DNA from: Cyanophora paradoxa
Taxonomy: Eukaryota; Glaucocystophyceae; Cyanophorales; Cyanophoraceae
NCBI GenBank assembly: GCA_004431415.1
Contig: QPMI01000136.1
Span: 124,001 to 188,000, forward strand
Reading direction: 5' to 3'
DNA length: 64,000 nucleotides
The notes beneath the pieces were generated by a model. That model ran no database searches and had not been told where the DNA came from. It saw nothing but the letters and a program-made list of their open reading frames with translations. Positions 49,088 to 61,700 of this stretch are shown one piece after another. Position 1 is the first letter of the stretch, and each line of letters begins with the position of its first letter. The position numbers and the translations under genes are program-made.

Positions 49088-51186
49088 ATGAACACCGCCG
49101 CGCTCCCGCCGCCGCCGCCCCGCCGCCGCCGCGCCCGAGGCGCCCGCCATCGCGTTCCCGGCGCGACGCGCGCCGGCGGCCGACTCCCGGCGGTCCCGAA
49201 GCCGCCGGCGCCGGCGCCGCGCCGTCCCGCCCCCACGGATCTCCTGACCCTCCACTTCGAGCGCGCCTCGCCGGCGCTGCTGCCGCCGACGCCGCCGGCC
49301 CCCCGGCGTCCGCCCGCGCCCCGCCGGCGCGCCCCCGCCGCCCCGGCCCCGCCCGCCCCGCTCCGCCGCCGCGGCTCCCGCCGGCGACGTTCAAGCTGGC
49401 GCCCTCGGCCGCCGCCGCCGCCGCTGCCAAGGCTCCGCGGGCCCCGCCGCGGGCCCCCAGCGCCGGCCGGCGTCCCGGCCAAGGCCGAGGCGATCGCACT
49501 ATATATATATCGATTTTGAAGTGCTTTTTCAGATTTTGAAGAGTGTATATATCTCGCACTGCGGCACGCGGTCCGCGCCCGCGGCACCGAAATCGATCAT
49601 CGGATGCCGGGACGACTGCGGGGCACAATCGCCCGCGCAGCAGCTGCAGCTGCAGCCTATAGCTAGGCCTCCCGGAGCCCACTTCTCGCTCCCCGACGCC
49701 GGCCACCCACCGGCCCCTCGCCGGTCCCCGGGCCTTTGGGCCGCCCCGGGGCCTTTGGTTTCCCCTCCGGATCCTGCCGCAGTGCAGCTGGCGGCGCGTG
49801 CACGTGGCGAATTTGAATCCATCTTCTCCGGATTCGGATCCAGATTTCGAATCCCCTCCGGCGGAATCGCGTTTCTCCAGATTTCCGGCGCGCGCACCGG
49901 CCGCGGGCCGGGCCCGTCCGCGGGGCATGGCGTCTCCGCCCGCCGTGACCGGCTCCGGCGCCGGCTGCCCTCCCCTCGACGCCCGCCCCGCCAAGGTCAG
50001 CCTCCCCACGTTTATCAGCCTGTGCCGGGACCCTCTCCTCTCCTCGCGCCCCGCCTGCGCCCGCTGCAAGTCGGAGCGCATCCTGCCGCCGATCCTCCTC
50101 TCCTGCGCGGCCGCCGGCGCCCGCCTCCTGGCCAAGACCGGCGCCGCCACCGTCAGCGAGGCCCTCGACGCCCACCCGCGCCCCGCCCCGGGCCCTCGAC
50201 GACCTCAAGTTCAACTCGACCGGCTTGTTCGTCTGCCTCAGCTGCGCCCTCACCCTCCTCTCCGTCGCCGCCGAGGGCGGCGCCTCGCCGCCCCTCTTCA
50301 CCTGCCCCAGCTGCGGCGATCCCCACCCGGCCCCCTCCGGGCTCGTCTCCAGCTCCCGCATCGACGCCCTCTTCTCCTTTCGACGGGGACCTCTGCCTCC
50401 GCACGGGGACCTCTGCCTCCGCACGGCGCTCACGTACGCCCTCGAGCGCTTCCAGGCGGCCGCCGCCGAGGCCCGCGCCGCCAGGCAGCCCCCCCACCCC
50501 CGCCCCGGCGGCCCCGCGGCTCCGACGGCCCCGCGGCCTCTGGCTCTCTCGCCCCAACCGCAGGCGCGGGCTCGGGCGCGGGCTCGGGATCCGGATCCGG
50601 ATCGGGATCGGGATCGGGGCCGTCCGCCCCGCCGGCGCCGGCGCAGCCCGCGGCGCGGCCGCGGCGGCCCCCTCTCCCCACGCCGCCAGGGCCGCCAAGG
50701 CCGCGAAGAAGCGCAAGCTCAAGGCCAAGGGCGCCGCCTCGGCGGACGAGTCCGAGGGGGCCGATCGCGAGGCCGAGGCTGGGCCCTCGTCGCCCAAGCG
50801 CGGGCGGGGCGGAAAGCACAAGACGGGCAAAGAGGCCGAGGAGCGCGCGCCCACCGACGGCGAGCGCGAGGCCGATTCGGACGATCAGGCGCCGGAGCGA
50901 AAGAATACGCTCCGCCTCCCAAGAGCCCCGGCGGCGCCGCCGGCGAGCCCGAGGCGACGCAGGTCGCGGGCCCTTCGGGCTCGAAGCCGCCTCGGCGGGC
51001 GGCGCGGAGCAAGTGGGGGGCGGGGCGCGACCGGCGCAAGGATCCCGGAGTGGGATTCGGACAAGCTCATCCGCGTCCTCTACAACTTGGCAACGCGTAC
51101 ACGCGCCCCAAGGAGGAAGCCTGAGGCGCCGAGGCGTTTCAAGCTCCGAGCTCTGTGGGAGCAGCCAGTAAAAGATCTATACAGCT
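49088..51186 (+). CDS. Zinc-ribbon-type gene segments, unrecognised
   Basis: A Pro/Arg-rich open segment (49088-49519) precedes a better protein-like stretch from an ATG at 49927, with VSLPTFISLCRDPLLSSRP then ACARCKSERILPPILL. A frame change near 50185 leads to LKFNSTGLFVCLSCALTLLS and FTCPSCGDPHP. This gives three C-x2-C pairs, suggesting one or two zinc ribbons. A later exon-like end has WDSDKLIRVLYNLAT (about 51040-51090). Function unknown; similar composition to the recombinase region. Confidence 0.4.
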
Positions 51187-51189
51187 AGA

Positions 51190-52036
51190 AGAACGCGTAC
51201 GGCTGGCTCTCCTCGTTACTACTAAGTTATAGCTATAGCCAGCTGTCTGAATACAGATGCGAGTCCTCCTGACCACCACCTTTGGCCTTTTACACCCCAG
51301 AATCCTCGTCCTCAGGGGCCCCGGGGCGGGCAGGGAGGGGTCCGGACGTGCCATCCCCCCCGGGCCCCCCCTCCCCCCCCCCCCCTGCCGGGCGCCCGCG
51401 GCCCTGCCGGCCTTTCTCGCCGCCTCCCTCCCGCTTTTGAGAATTCGAACAGCGCGGCCTGACGGAGCAGGGGGGTGCTCTTTCTGAACCGCTCATGGTC
51501 GCCACGGCCCCACCGGCCGCGGGCCACCGTGGCACGCACTCCGAGGCTCCACTTCGCCAACCTCTTCGCCCCCAATGCCCGGCCCGGCTGCCCGCCGGGG
51601 GCCGCCCTCATGATCGGCGAAGTTGGGATCCGGAACTCTGGTTTTCAAACTCTCGCGATCGACTGCTTTGTTTATGGGGCCCGCCGGGCCGGGTATCGAT
51701 ATATATGTTGATGATCATGAGCGGAGGCAGGGCATTGAATCGCGTTTGGAATTTCGCAAATTAACATTGTCAACTGCACATATATACATTTCCTTGTCCT
51801 GGACTGTGCGAAAAAAGGGGAGCGCTCTATCTAGATCAGCAAAGTAAAAGAACTCCATTTACAGCAAGTCACAAACGATTCACTTCGCTTGAACCCTGTA
51901 AACAGCTGCCATATGCATAATTTTAAATTAGAATATTCTAATAAAGAACTCCATTTACAGCAAGTCACAATCGATTCACTTCGCTTGTACCCTGTAAACA
52001 GCCGCCATAATTATAAATTAGAATATTCTCATAGCC
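51190..52036. other. Intergenic region with a 100-bp duplication
   Basis: No gene recognised. The A+T-rich segment AAAGAACTCCATTTACAGCA at about 51847, with the following ~75 bases, recurs at about 51943. Both copies end with TAGAATATTCT. This is the downstream flank of the large minus-strand gene, so the second copy lies within about 20 bases of its stop codon and may include its 3' end. Confidence 0.75.
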
Positions 52037-52760
52037 TCAAATAAGTTGGGCCGTGGGCACGTAGTCTTCGTCGCCGGGCCCATGAACGCTGACGAACTCG
52101 GGCTGTGCTACGTGCGAATCGAGGGGCGCGTCGATCGACGCCGACTCTCGTTGCGCGAGCGCGAAGGAGTCCGGCGGCTGCTGGGTAGGGGTCTCCAGCG
52201 GTGGCACGTCCAAGTCGCTGCGGACCGGAATGCCCGGCAGCTGCGAGGGCGTGGGCACGTCCGTCGCGTCGCGCGCTGGCGCCGGATTCGAAGGGCGATC
52301 GCGAGCCGCTTCCTCCTGCGACTGAGGCGACTGCGCACGCACGGTGTGGCTGGTACTGCCGCGGCTGGAGACCGCCGCGGGGCGCGGCTCCTCGCGGTCG
52401 CGTGTGAGGGCCAGATAGGTCGCCTGGCTCTGCTCAAAGCTGGCTGCTCCGGATCCTGCAGGTAGCGCTGCCGGTTGCGGCATCTCCGCAACCCTGGCGC
52501 TGCCGCGCCGGTCGTTCGCCCTGCGTTTAACGACGAGCGCTATCGCCGCAAGGGCCCCAGCGATTGCGACGCCTGCAATCACGCCGATCGTAATGCCGGC
52601 AATCTGCCCCCCCGAGAGGCCCGACCCCGAGGACCCCGACCCCGGGGCCGCAGGCGTCATGGGTTGTATGCCCGTTTTGACGGAGTTGGACGTGCACTGC
52701 GGCCTGGCGCCCGCCGGACCGGTCGGGAGCGCGATTGTGTACGACGCTCCACAGAACGAG
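52037..52760 (-). CDS. Terminal exon: transmembrane helix and cytoplasmic tail
   Basis: After an extracellular end with two Cys, a Gly/Ser-rich hinge leads to GITIGVIAGVAIAGALAAI, a typical single transmembrane helix. It is followed by a basic stop-transfer KRRANDRRGS and a tail of about 135 residues rich in Pro, Ser and Gln with no known domain. The acceptor CAG is read at about 52761-52763 (plus strand CTG). Confidence 0.8.
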
Positions 52761-55700
52761 CCTGCGAACATAATTAATTGCATTCTGAACGAGCAAGCGC
52801 ATATGCAACAGATAGCGGACTGTTGCGGGAGAAACCCGAGCCGGAGCCGAGGATGTCCGAGGAGCCGCGGTAGGTGCCGGCGACGTCGACCGACGGGCCG
52901 GAGGTGATGTCGAGCTGCAGGGCGTGCCGGCGCGTGCCGTTGACGCTGCTGACGGCGTCGGCGAAGGCGGAGCGGCCGGCGAAGAGGACGCCGTTGATGT
53001 TGACGGCCGGGTCGAGCTCGCGCAGGAAGTTGTAGAGCGCCAGCGCCCAGAGGTCGTCGCGGGCGGTGGCGTCGAGCGAGTCGTAGTTCTCGGAGCGCCA
53101 CGCCGCGAACGAGCCGAGCTTGTTCTCCACGCGGACCGTGAAGTTCAGGCTGGACGCGTTGGCGGGGACGGGTGGCGCCGCGCTCCGCAGCCCCGCCACG
53201 ACCGCCGAGACGTAGGGCATCACGCCGGCAAAGCCGCCGCCGATCGAGCGGACGGTGCCCCCGGTGAGATTGGAACCGTTCGACAGGGCGAGCGTGAGGC
53301 CGCCGTTCAGAGAGACGTGCACGAGCGCGCGGGCGATCGCCTCGGACCCCGTCGCGTTCGGTGCGACGACGAAGCCGCCCCCGGTGGCGGGGACCGCGCG
53401 AAGTGCGCCGAACACATTAAAGTTCAGGAGGATGGCGCCCGCGTCAGAGCTCGAGCTGACAAAGGCAACCTACGCAGCCCGAGTCACAGCCGCGTCAGCC
53501 ACTGAACGCGAATTTCACATGCACCAATGCCGCGAACCTGAATTTCGATGCTCTTGGCGAGATCGGCAGAGAACGATGTGCCGTTGGTGGCGTTGCGCAG
53601 GGCCCAGAACAGGGCGCGGACGAGGCGCGCGTTGCCGAAGGGGGAGGGCGACACGGGGAAGAGAGCCTGGAGCGCGCCGAGGGTGACCGCCTGCCGCGGG
53701 AACGAGAGGACGACGGGGAGGGCGCTGCCGGCGGTGTCTCGGAACCCTCCAAGCCCGGGCACGCCAGGCTGCGAAATTCGTCAGCGAGCTGCGAAACAAA
53801 CTAAAGCTTCTTGCGAAATTTTGCGGTGACGCACCGAGGTGACGCGCTGGCCGTTGAGGGTCCGCGGGGCGCCGCCGGAGAGGAGCGGGTCGGCGGTGGA
53901 GAGGTCGAGCCCGCTGAGGAGCGCGTCGGCGTAGACGAAGTCGCGGAGCGCGGTCGACGACGGGCGGTTCGACCCGGGCGCCGGGTTGGCGACGCCGAAG
54001 AACCTGAGACGCGATCGCGACGTCAATGGCGGAACAAATCGTCTTCGGACAGCGACTGCGCACGAGAAAGTGATCTGGAGGCCGTCGATGGAGCCGGCAG
54101 CCGAGGAGGCGACGGCACCCGGCTCGACGGCAAGCTGCAGGGCCTGGTCGAAGGCCGCGATCTCGGAGGCCGCCGATCCAACGGCGGCCGCGCGGGCCCG
54201 GATGCGCGCAGCAAGCGCGGCGACGAGGCGGGCGGGGTCCGCCCCGGGGCCGGCGGTGAAGAGCGACGCGGCCGAGGCGTTGCCGGCGCCGGGGTACATC
54301 TCGAAGGCGACGCCGAGGGTGGCGCGGGAGGTGAGGTTGCGGGACTCGGGGCGCGCGCGGACGACGTGGGCGATGTCGTGGAACACGGCGGTTGCACTCG
54401 CCGGGACCACGTTCGCCTCGGCCGACGCGTATCGCCCGTCGACCCCGCGGACGGCAATGGCGCCGGGTGTCGTCTCCGTCCAGGCGGAGGTCGATAGGTT
54501 GAAGCGCGAGAGCGAAACTGCGCGAAAACAACCGTCGGCGCGAAATTCGCAAGAGCGCTCGAGCTCGAGACGCCGCCAGCGAGCGTACCTCGCTCAGACA
54601 TGAAGTCGAACAAAGCTGACGGGGGCACGAGGCCGGCGAACGAGAGGGGCTCCGACAGGCCGGCGATCGGGAGGCTCTCGCAGCGCGCGCCGCAGCCGGC
54701 CCTGTACACGGCGAGCTGGACCACGTCGCTGGCAAAGCGCTCGGCGCCGCCGTACAGGGCGGCGGGCAAGCGCAGGGCGACAACGCTGAGGGTTCTGTCG
54801 GCTGTTGCGTTGATGCTCCCGAGGACGGAGAGCGCGAAGCTCTCGGCAAACCCGACGCGCGCGTCAAACCCGCTGAAGGCGACCGTCTGTGCAGGGTAGT
54901 TGACGGTCTGGGAGGCGCAGAGCTGGAGCGGGAGGAGCTCAGCATCCTTGCGCGACGCGGTCGGCGAAGCGAAGGCCGCGACGGGCGAGGTCCAGTTGCC
55001 GCGGGTCGCTGCGCAGGTGCCGCACTCGAGAGAGCGGCGGCCGAGCTGTGAGAGGAGCTGCCGGAGGGCGAGCGACGAGGTGAGGGTGCGGTTGACGCCG
55101 GCCTCGTTGCTGAAGAGGTTGAGCGAGCCGGCGATGAGGTTCTGGACAACGGAGTCCGTGTCCGGCGTGTACGAGTTGCAGTCACGCGCGTAGCTGGCCG
55201 TCAAGTTGGCGGCGAGGGCGAGCGCCTCGTCCACGAACGAGGCGCCGTAGTCCTCCACGAAGCCGCCGTCGAGGACGGTCGCGTACTGCCCCGCCGCCGC
55301 CCCGACGGCCGTTCTGCTGTACCCGGCGCCCTCGACGGCCCGCATCGTGTTCCGTAGCGCGTCGATCTGGATCTGGAGCAGCGCGGGGTCCGCCGCGCTC
55401 AGGCGTCGCCGCGCAGGGACGCTCGTGAAGGTCCGGAGGGCCCGGCGCAACGCCCCGCTGTCCTTGGCTTGCTGCCGGGCCGAGCTTGTCGCCGTCGTAA
55501 TGCTCCCGAAGGCGCAGCCGTAGTTCTTGGCGCGGATGCACGTGTCGGTCTCCGCGTCGGTGTTCTCCTTGATGATCTTCGCGGCGTCCGAGTTCGACTT
55601 GCCGGCCGTCGGGCTGACGACCGCCACGGGGTCGAGCTCGAAGACGGTGAAGGCGCCCGTCGCGTCGCGAATGAAGGCCCGGAATCGGAGGCTCGCTGCG

Positions 55701-58700
55701 TGCGGAGGGTTCGAAGTCATCATCCAACGCGCGGCTCCAGCATTGATTTCGGCATCAAGCACTCAGATTCAACCACAAATCAATGCGCACTCTTGACGGG
55801 GAAAGCCCGGATCTTGGTGAGCGTGCTGTCGGGGGTGTAGCCGCGGAGGGAGGTCCGCTTCTCCTCGCCGACCTCCTCGGCCTCGAAGGCGTACTGGAGG
55901 GGCGGGCTGGCCGTGATCCAGTCCCCGCACGCGAGCCGGTACTCCTTGCTCAGCGCCGTCACCGACTTGGACGCGGCGCCCTGCGTCACGTCCCGCAGGC
56001 CGCCGTCCTCCAGAGGCTCCAGCAGCCTGCAGCTCCCCGACGCCGGCGGCTGCGGCTCTTTGCGTCAGTGCAAAGTGCATGCACGTCTGCAGATGCCAAC
56101 GCTGTTGCTGCCACGCACCCGGTTGACAACCAGCGTGATCTCCGCGGAGGCAGTGCGCGTCTTCTTGTCCTTCTCCATCGTGACCGACAGGGCGAAGGTG
56201 TAGGTCTGGCCCGGGCGGAGGACGCCCTTCTTGAGGACGAGGGACGGCCCCGTGCTGCTCTCTGTGACCTCCTTGTTCTGCAGGTCGAGTGTGCTCGCGC
56301 TCTGCACCGTCCACAGGTACTGCACCCTGTACTTCGCCGCGCCGTTCTTCTTGAAGTCGTCCGCGTCGATGTCCTTGGGCGCCTCGACGGATCCGGTGAG
56401 CTTCAGCTCGCGGAACGAGTTGACCGTGCGCGACCCCTCGACCTGCTCGGTCACGATCACGGCCGCGAGACGGCGTGGCTAGGCGACGCGCGGACGATTG
56501 CGAGGGCGCCTAGGCCTTGCATATATTTAATTTTAGCAGCTGCAGTATCGATATCGCGCGCACCTCGATGGACACGGCGGGGGGCGCGTACTCCACGATG
56601 ACGACGGGGACGGAGGCCGTCGCCGCGGCGCGGCCGAGGTCATCGTTGCGTGTCACCTGCACCTCGAACGAGAACCTGGTTGCGGGCCGAATTAAAAATA
56701 AGAAACAAGCTTATATGTGATATAAATGAGGCGTCTATATAACATTACTCACGGCTTCTGGGGGGACGCCTTGTCCGGCTGCAGGGTGCGAGCCGCAATC
56801 CGCAGAACGCATCCATTCCTGTCGCTCGGGAAGGATGCGCCGGCGCCCTCGACGATGAAGCCGCTCGTGTCTCTCGAGAGCGTGTGCGCCGGGGAGCTGG
56901 CCCGCACCGCCCACTTGCACGCGAGCTTTGCGTCGAAGCCGGCGGCGGCGTTGTCGGGATCGAAGGACGCCGTCGCGTCGAGGACGACGTTGGAGTCGAT
57001 CTCAGCGGTGCTCGTGAGCGTCCGCACGCCGCCCGACTCTGCGAACGCCTTCGCGTCCGCGACGAGCTTCGCGGCCTTCACGGTGAGCTGCGTCGTGAAG
57101 GAGTTCTTGAGCTCCGGGTTCGACTTGACGTTGCCCTCGACCCTGATGGCGTACGGCGTGCTTCGGGGCTGAGTGGCCAGTCTCACGCGTCAGCTGCAGA
57201 AGATGCGCGGGCTGCACGTGCACGCGACTCGGGCGGGCGCACCGCGAGTGAAACCCTCCCGCCCGGCCCGATTGCGAACGACGAGGAGGTCGCCCCGGCC
57301 TGCAGCGTCTCGTCCATGTACCACCTGAACTCCATCTCCATAGCTGTGCACGCGCGTGCATCAGCGCCGCGAGCCGCCGCTGGCCGCACGGCGCCCGCGC
57401 TGCGGCAAAAAGTGCGGATCGGAGGCGCACTGGAGCTGGATGCGGAGGGGCAGGCGCTGAACGTCGCGCGGGCCGTGAGGGTCGTGTCCGCCGTCTTCGA
57501 CGTCTCGAGCCGCGCACCCTCTGCAATCACGACGCTCGGAACTTCCGTGTTGGTTTTGAGGAGCTGCTATCGAATCAGCGTCCATAGTCAAGTATTAATA
57601 AAATAAAATGAGTTCGTACCGAGATCGCCTGCCGCTCGCTGGGCTTGTTCAAGAAATTGGTTCCGGTCACGGCCACCTGGTACTCTCCAGTCGCGGCCGT
57701 ACCGAGGATGCGGAGTGCAGATCCTGAAATTCTGTAGAATTGGGCACCTGCTCGCAATATGGATGCCATGTCAGCCGCTAAAAGAGCTTCGAATTCGTAT
57801 TCTCGCCAGATGGAAAGCGAAAGCCTGATGCAGACCGAGGGGGGCTCCGTTCAAGGTGACGGTCCACTGGAGGGTGAGCGGGCGCCCGCAGCCGCCGCCT
57901 TCGACCTTGAGGGTGTACTCCGCAGGGTCGCACCGCCCGACGGACTTGTCCCCCGTGAGCTGGATGACCGGCGTCGGCGGGTTGGCCGGCCCCTGGATGA
58001 CGACGGCCGGGGCCGTGGCCGGAATCGGTGCGGAGTTACCGATCCTGCGGGCAATATATATTTACTGATTGACACGAATCGAAATGAAAGCAACAGGCCA
58101 AATGCAAGGCAGAGCGCACGCGTTGAGGATCGGGGCGCCCGTGCTCGCGATGGACACGGCGGTCAGGAGCCCTGCGAGGCCGGCGATGTTCTGGTCGTTC
58201 GCGCCGGCGATCGTCACCTCCAGGACCGTCGGGCTGACGAACGAGCAGTACGAAGCTGCGCGAGAACGAGTTGGATATCGCTTGAATACGGAGAACGCAG
58301 ACTAGCAAGTTCGCGCGGCGTGCGGGTGCGCACCTGGACCGAACAAGGTGGCCGCATCCTTGAAAATAGCACTCGTGTGCACGTTCCTGGCAGAGTCCAG
58401 CGCGGCAGCCGGCGTGCTCGTGTAGCTCTGCAGACAAAACCTCAGTACGTCCGGAATGCGGAATCAAAGTGGAAGCGAGAACTTTGCAAGCAGCACTACA
58501 GCACCTGGAGCATGTCGGAGTCCTCGCTCAGCGTGAACAGCACCGTGTTGCCCTTCACACGCGTCAGGCACGGTCACGCGGCTCGCGATCGCTCGGCGTC
58601 TATTCGAGGCTCACCGCGTCGGAGAAGCGCGCGGAGACGATCTGGAGGGGCTCTTTCGGGGTGCGGGCGACATCCACGCGGGCCACAGGGGCGTCGTCGG

Positions 58701-61700
58701 ACGCGAGGCGCAAGCCCTCGATGAACGTCGCCAGCCGCGTGTTGACGAACAGGTCCAGCGTGCCCGCCCCCGTCGCGAACAGCTTGTACGCTGAGCGATT
58801 CCGTAAGCGTTGAGCGAAGAGACTTAATGCCAGAATCACGCACAGATTGTGACAGCGCCGGTAGTGCCTGGAACGCGGGCCATCTGCGAAAGCAGTGTAC
58901 ATGTGCGCACGGTCAACGTTCGCTCTTTTGGCGAGCCCACAAGTACGAGCGACAGCGCAATCCGCGCACCGAAAGGTCCCGGAAGCAGCCGATGACGCCC
59001 TGGTAGCGCACGTACGAGCAGAGGGGCGCCCCTCCCGCCTCTGTCGTGAATTCCGCGAAGAACGGCAGCCTCGCCACGCCGCCCGAAAAAGCGAACTGGA
59101 ACGCATTGTTCGGCTCCCTGAGAAAATAAATAAAAAGTTAGTTTACGGCAGTGCTTGCTTTGGCGATTTCGACTTCTGATCAAGGACCTACAAAGCAGGA
59201 CTACATCTATAGAGTTCGATTCGTGTGCGACATGCACATGTACAGTTCCAATCTCCGAATTCGAATAGCATGAACGTCAACGTCGACCGCGACAGATTTG
59301 CAATAAAATGCATTCTTTTCCATCGCTAACGATTGATGTTAACGCTAATATTCCCTTGAACAAACGATCGGTGTTATCGCTAACATAAAATATTCCCTAG
59401 AACGAACGATTTCGATTTAGGCGAGACCTTCGCATTTTCTAATATTTATAATTAAATCTTCAACATTTAACTAGGTCAAATGTCAAGCAATCGTAATCTT
59501 AACGTCAACGGTCGGGAGCGCTTTTAAAATTGCGTGAAGTCGAATATGGCACAGGACCGGACGCACTGATTGAAGTCCACGACGTTGCCGCACGCGTCCA
59601 CGCCGGTGACGCGAATCGAGCTGGCGGCCTCCGCGGCGAGCGGGCCAGCGATGCTCTCCTTGAGTGCAGAGGCGTCCTGGATGTTCGCCAGGACGTTGGG
59701 GGCCACCGCAAGGGGCACGGCAGTGCCGAACGCGCTGTTGGGGACGCCGCTGCGCGAGGCCCGGATCTGCAGCGCGCCAGTCGAGCAGGTCGAGAAGGTG
59801 ATCCGGTAGACCCCGGCGGGCGTCGCGGACAGATAGGAATAGTTCCAGCTCTTTGACGTGCCAAGGCCAGTCGTCGCAATAACGGGAAGAACCGCTGATG
59901 GCCTCACGACAATCGCGGGATCGGAGGCGACCAAAGACAACGTCTGGAATTCGAAATGAGATCGGTCAGCCGCTTCGAAATTAAGCGGAATCATCGGAAA
60001 CAAAAGCTTGGAATGTGCACCGAAGCGGTCCATGGCGATGGAATCGCGGACGAGCAGCCCGTGGCATCCGCACCGCTTGTGAAACCAAGCTTCAAGTTGG
60101 CCTCGCTCTCGGCGATGGTCTGGTAGGCGGACGGCTCCACGAGATTGCCGAAGGCATCGCGGACGGCCACGTACGCGGTGGCGGTCTGGCCCGCCAGCGC
60201 CCGCGCGCTGCTCACCCACTCGACGCCGGACGCGTTGTAGAACGGGTAGACCGAGTCTGACGCAGGCGCAGGCTCGCCGGGGTTGACGAAGACGGTGAAG
60301 CCCGAGCCCACGCCGGCTGCCTGGCCGTTGATGGAGACCGTCAGCTTGTAGTACCCCGCCTTGAAGGCGGTCACGGAAGCTGTGAAGGAGCCGTCGGTGT
60401 TCGATGTGACTGTTGCAGTGGCCACAGAGGGGAAAGCATTCGGGTTGATGAGCGCCTTGAACCCGTCGGGCAGCGAAAACGCGGTCTCTCTGCACCGTTG
60501 AATCAGAAAAAGTTGTGCTTTGAATACAACTCCCATGCAACCCGGTGCGCACTCGATACTAGCGGCTGTAGAGGTAGGGCCAAGGTAGGTCGGGGTGACC
60601 GCAACGGTGCTGAACCCGTCCACTTTTGCGCCTTGAGCGTCGCGGAGCTCGATGCGGAACGTGAAGGGCTTGCCTGCCGTGTATGTCTTGCAGACGTCGC
60701 TGACAACGCCCGACTTGGAAGCAGTAATTTCGCCGGCCGTAAGCGAAATAGTCGTGACCGTCGACGACGATGCGCCGACGGTGCCAGTGACAGTGACCGT
60801 TGCGCTTCCGCTTACTGAAGTCTTGCCGGTCAGCACGAACTTGTCTACCCAGGTGCCGTCAGCCCCGTACGTTCCCTTGGTTGTGACCACATCCATGGGG
60901 TCAGCCGGCGAGGCGGATACGCTCGCAGCGACCGGCGCAGTGGTCGCTGTGCCAGCGGAAGAGCGGAACGAGAAGGCGGCGGGGCAAGCCGATGCCGCGA
61001 CACCGGCAGGGATGCTGCCCATGAAATTGTCGTTGCTGCCGAGACGAGATGTGGGTAAGAGAGCCAGAGCGACATGAGCGCACTGCAAACCTGTCGCGGT
61101 AGATGCCAGAGAAGGAGACGGGGAGGCCCTTGAATGCCTTGATGGTCCCAGGGATGCCCTCGAAGGAGACCTTCGTCTGGGTCGACGGGAGGGCGAAGAA
61201 GCGGATCGGCGAGTTGGAGATAGCGCCGGAGGTTGCGGTGTCTCCAGTTGCGAGGCTCAGCCGGAGCTCGTACATGCCTCGGCGAGGAGGCACTCGGAAT
61301 TCCACGAGGAAAGTCCCTGGAGACGCGTTCAGCAATGGATGTCGCATCTTCGATTTGAACGATGAACGGTTATGCGAAATGAAAGCTGACCGTTCAGGAA
61401 GTTTGTGATCGTGGGGGCCGCGCTGGTGTCGAGGGCGGGCGTCACCCCGTAATAGCTGAATGAAGGGTCCGTCGGGTCGGATGCAGTCAGAGATACGAGC
61501 TGCGGTCAATTGAATTAGCAAAGAAGATCCACCATCACATTATCGTACAAGAGCTGCGCACCTGGGCAGAAAGAGTGCCCGCGTTACGCCCAGAAACAGG
61601 CAAACCATCCGAGTCAAACGCTTGGACGACAACGCTGGTGGACCAGCCAACGATCTGGTAGTTATTTGTAGGATCGCAGACGGCAGGACCGCTCGCAACG

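Noticed and set aside
52046-56601. Several plus-strand frames opposite the surface-protein gene
   Set aside because: The minus-strand exons have coherent splice sites, sequons and domain patterns; the plus-strand frames are Arg/Gly/Ala-rich shadows.
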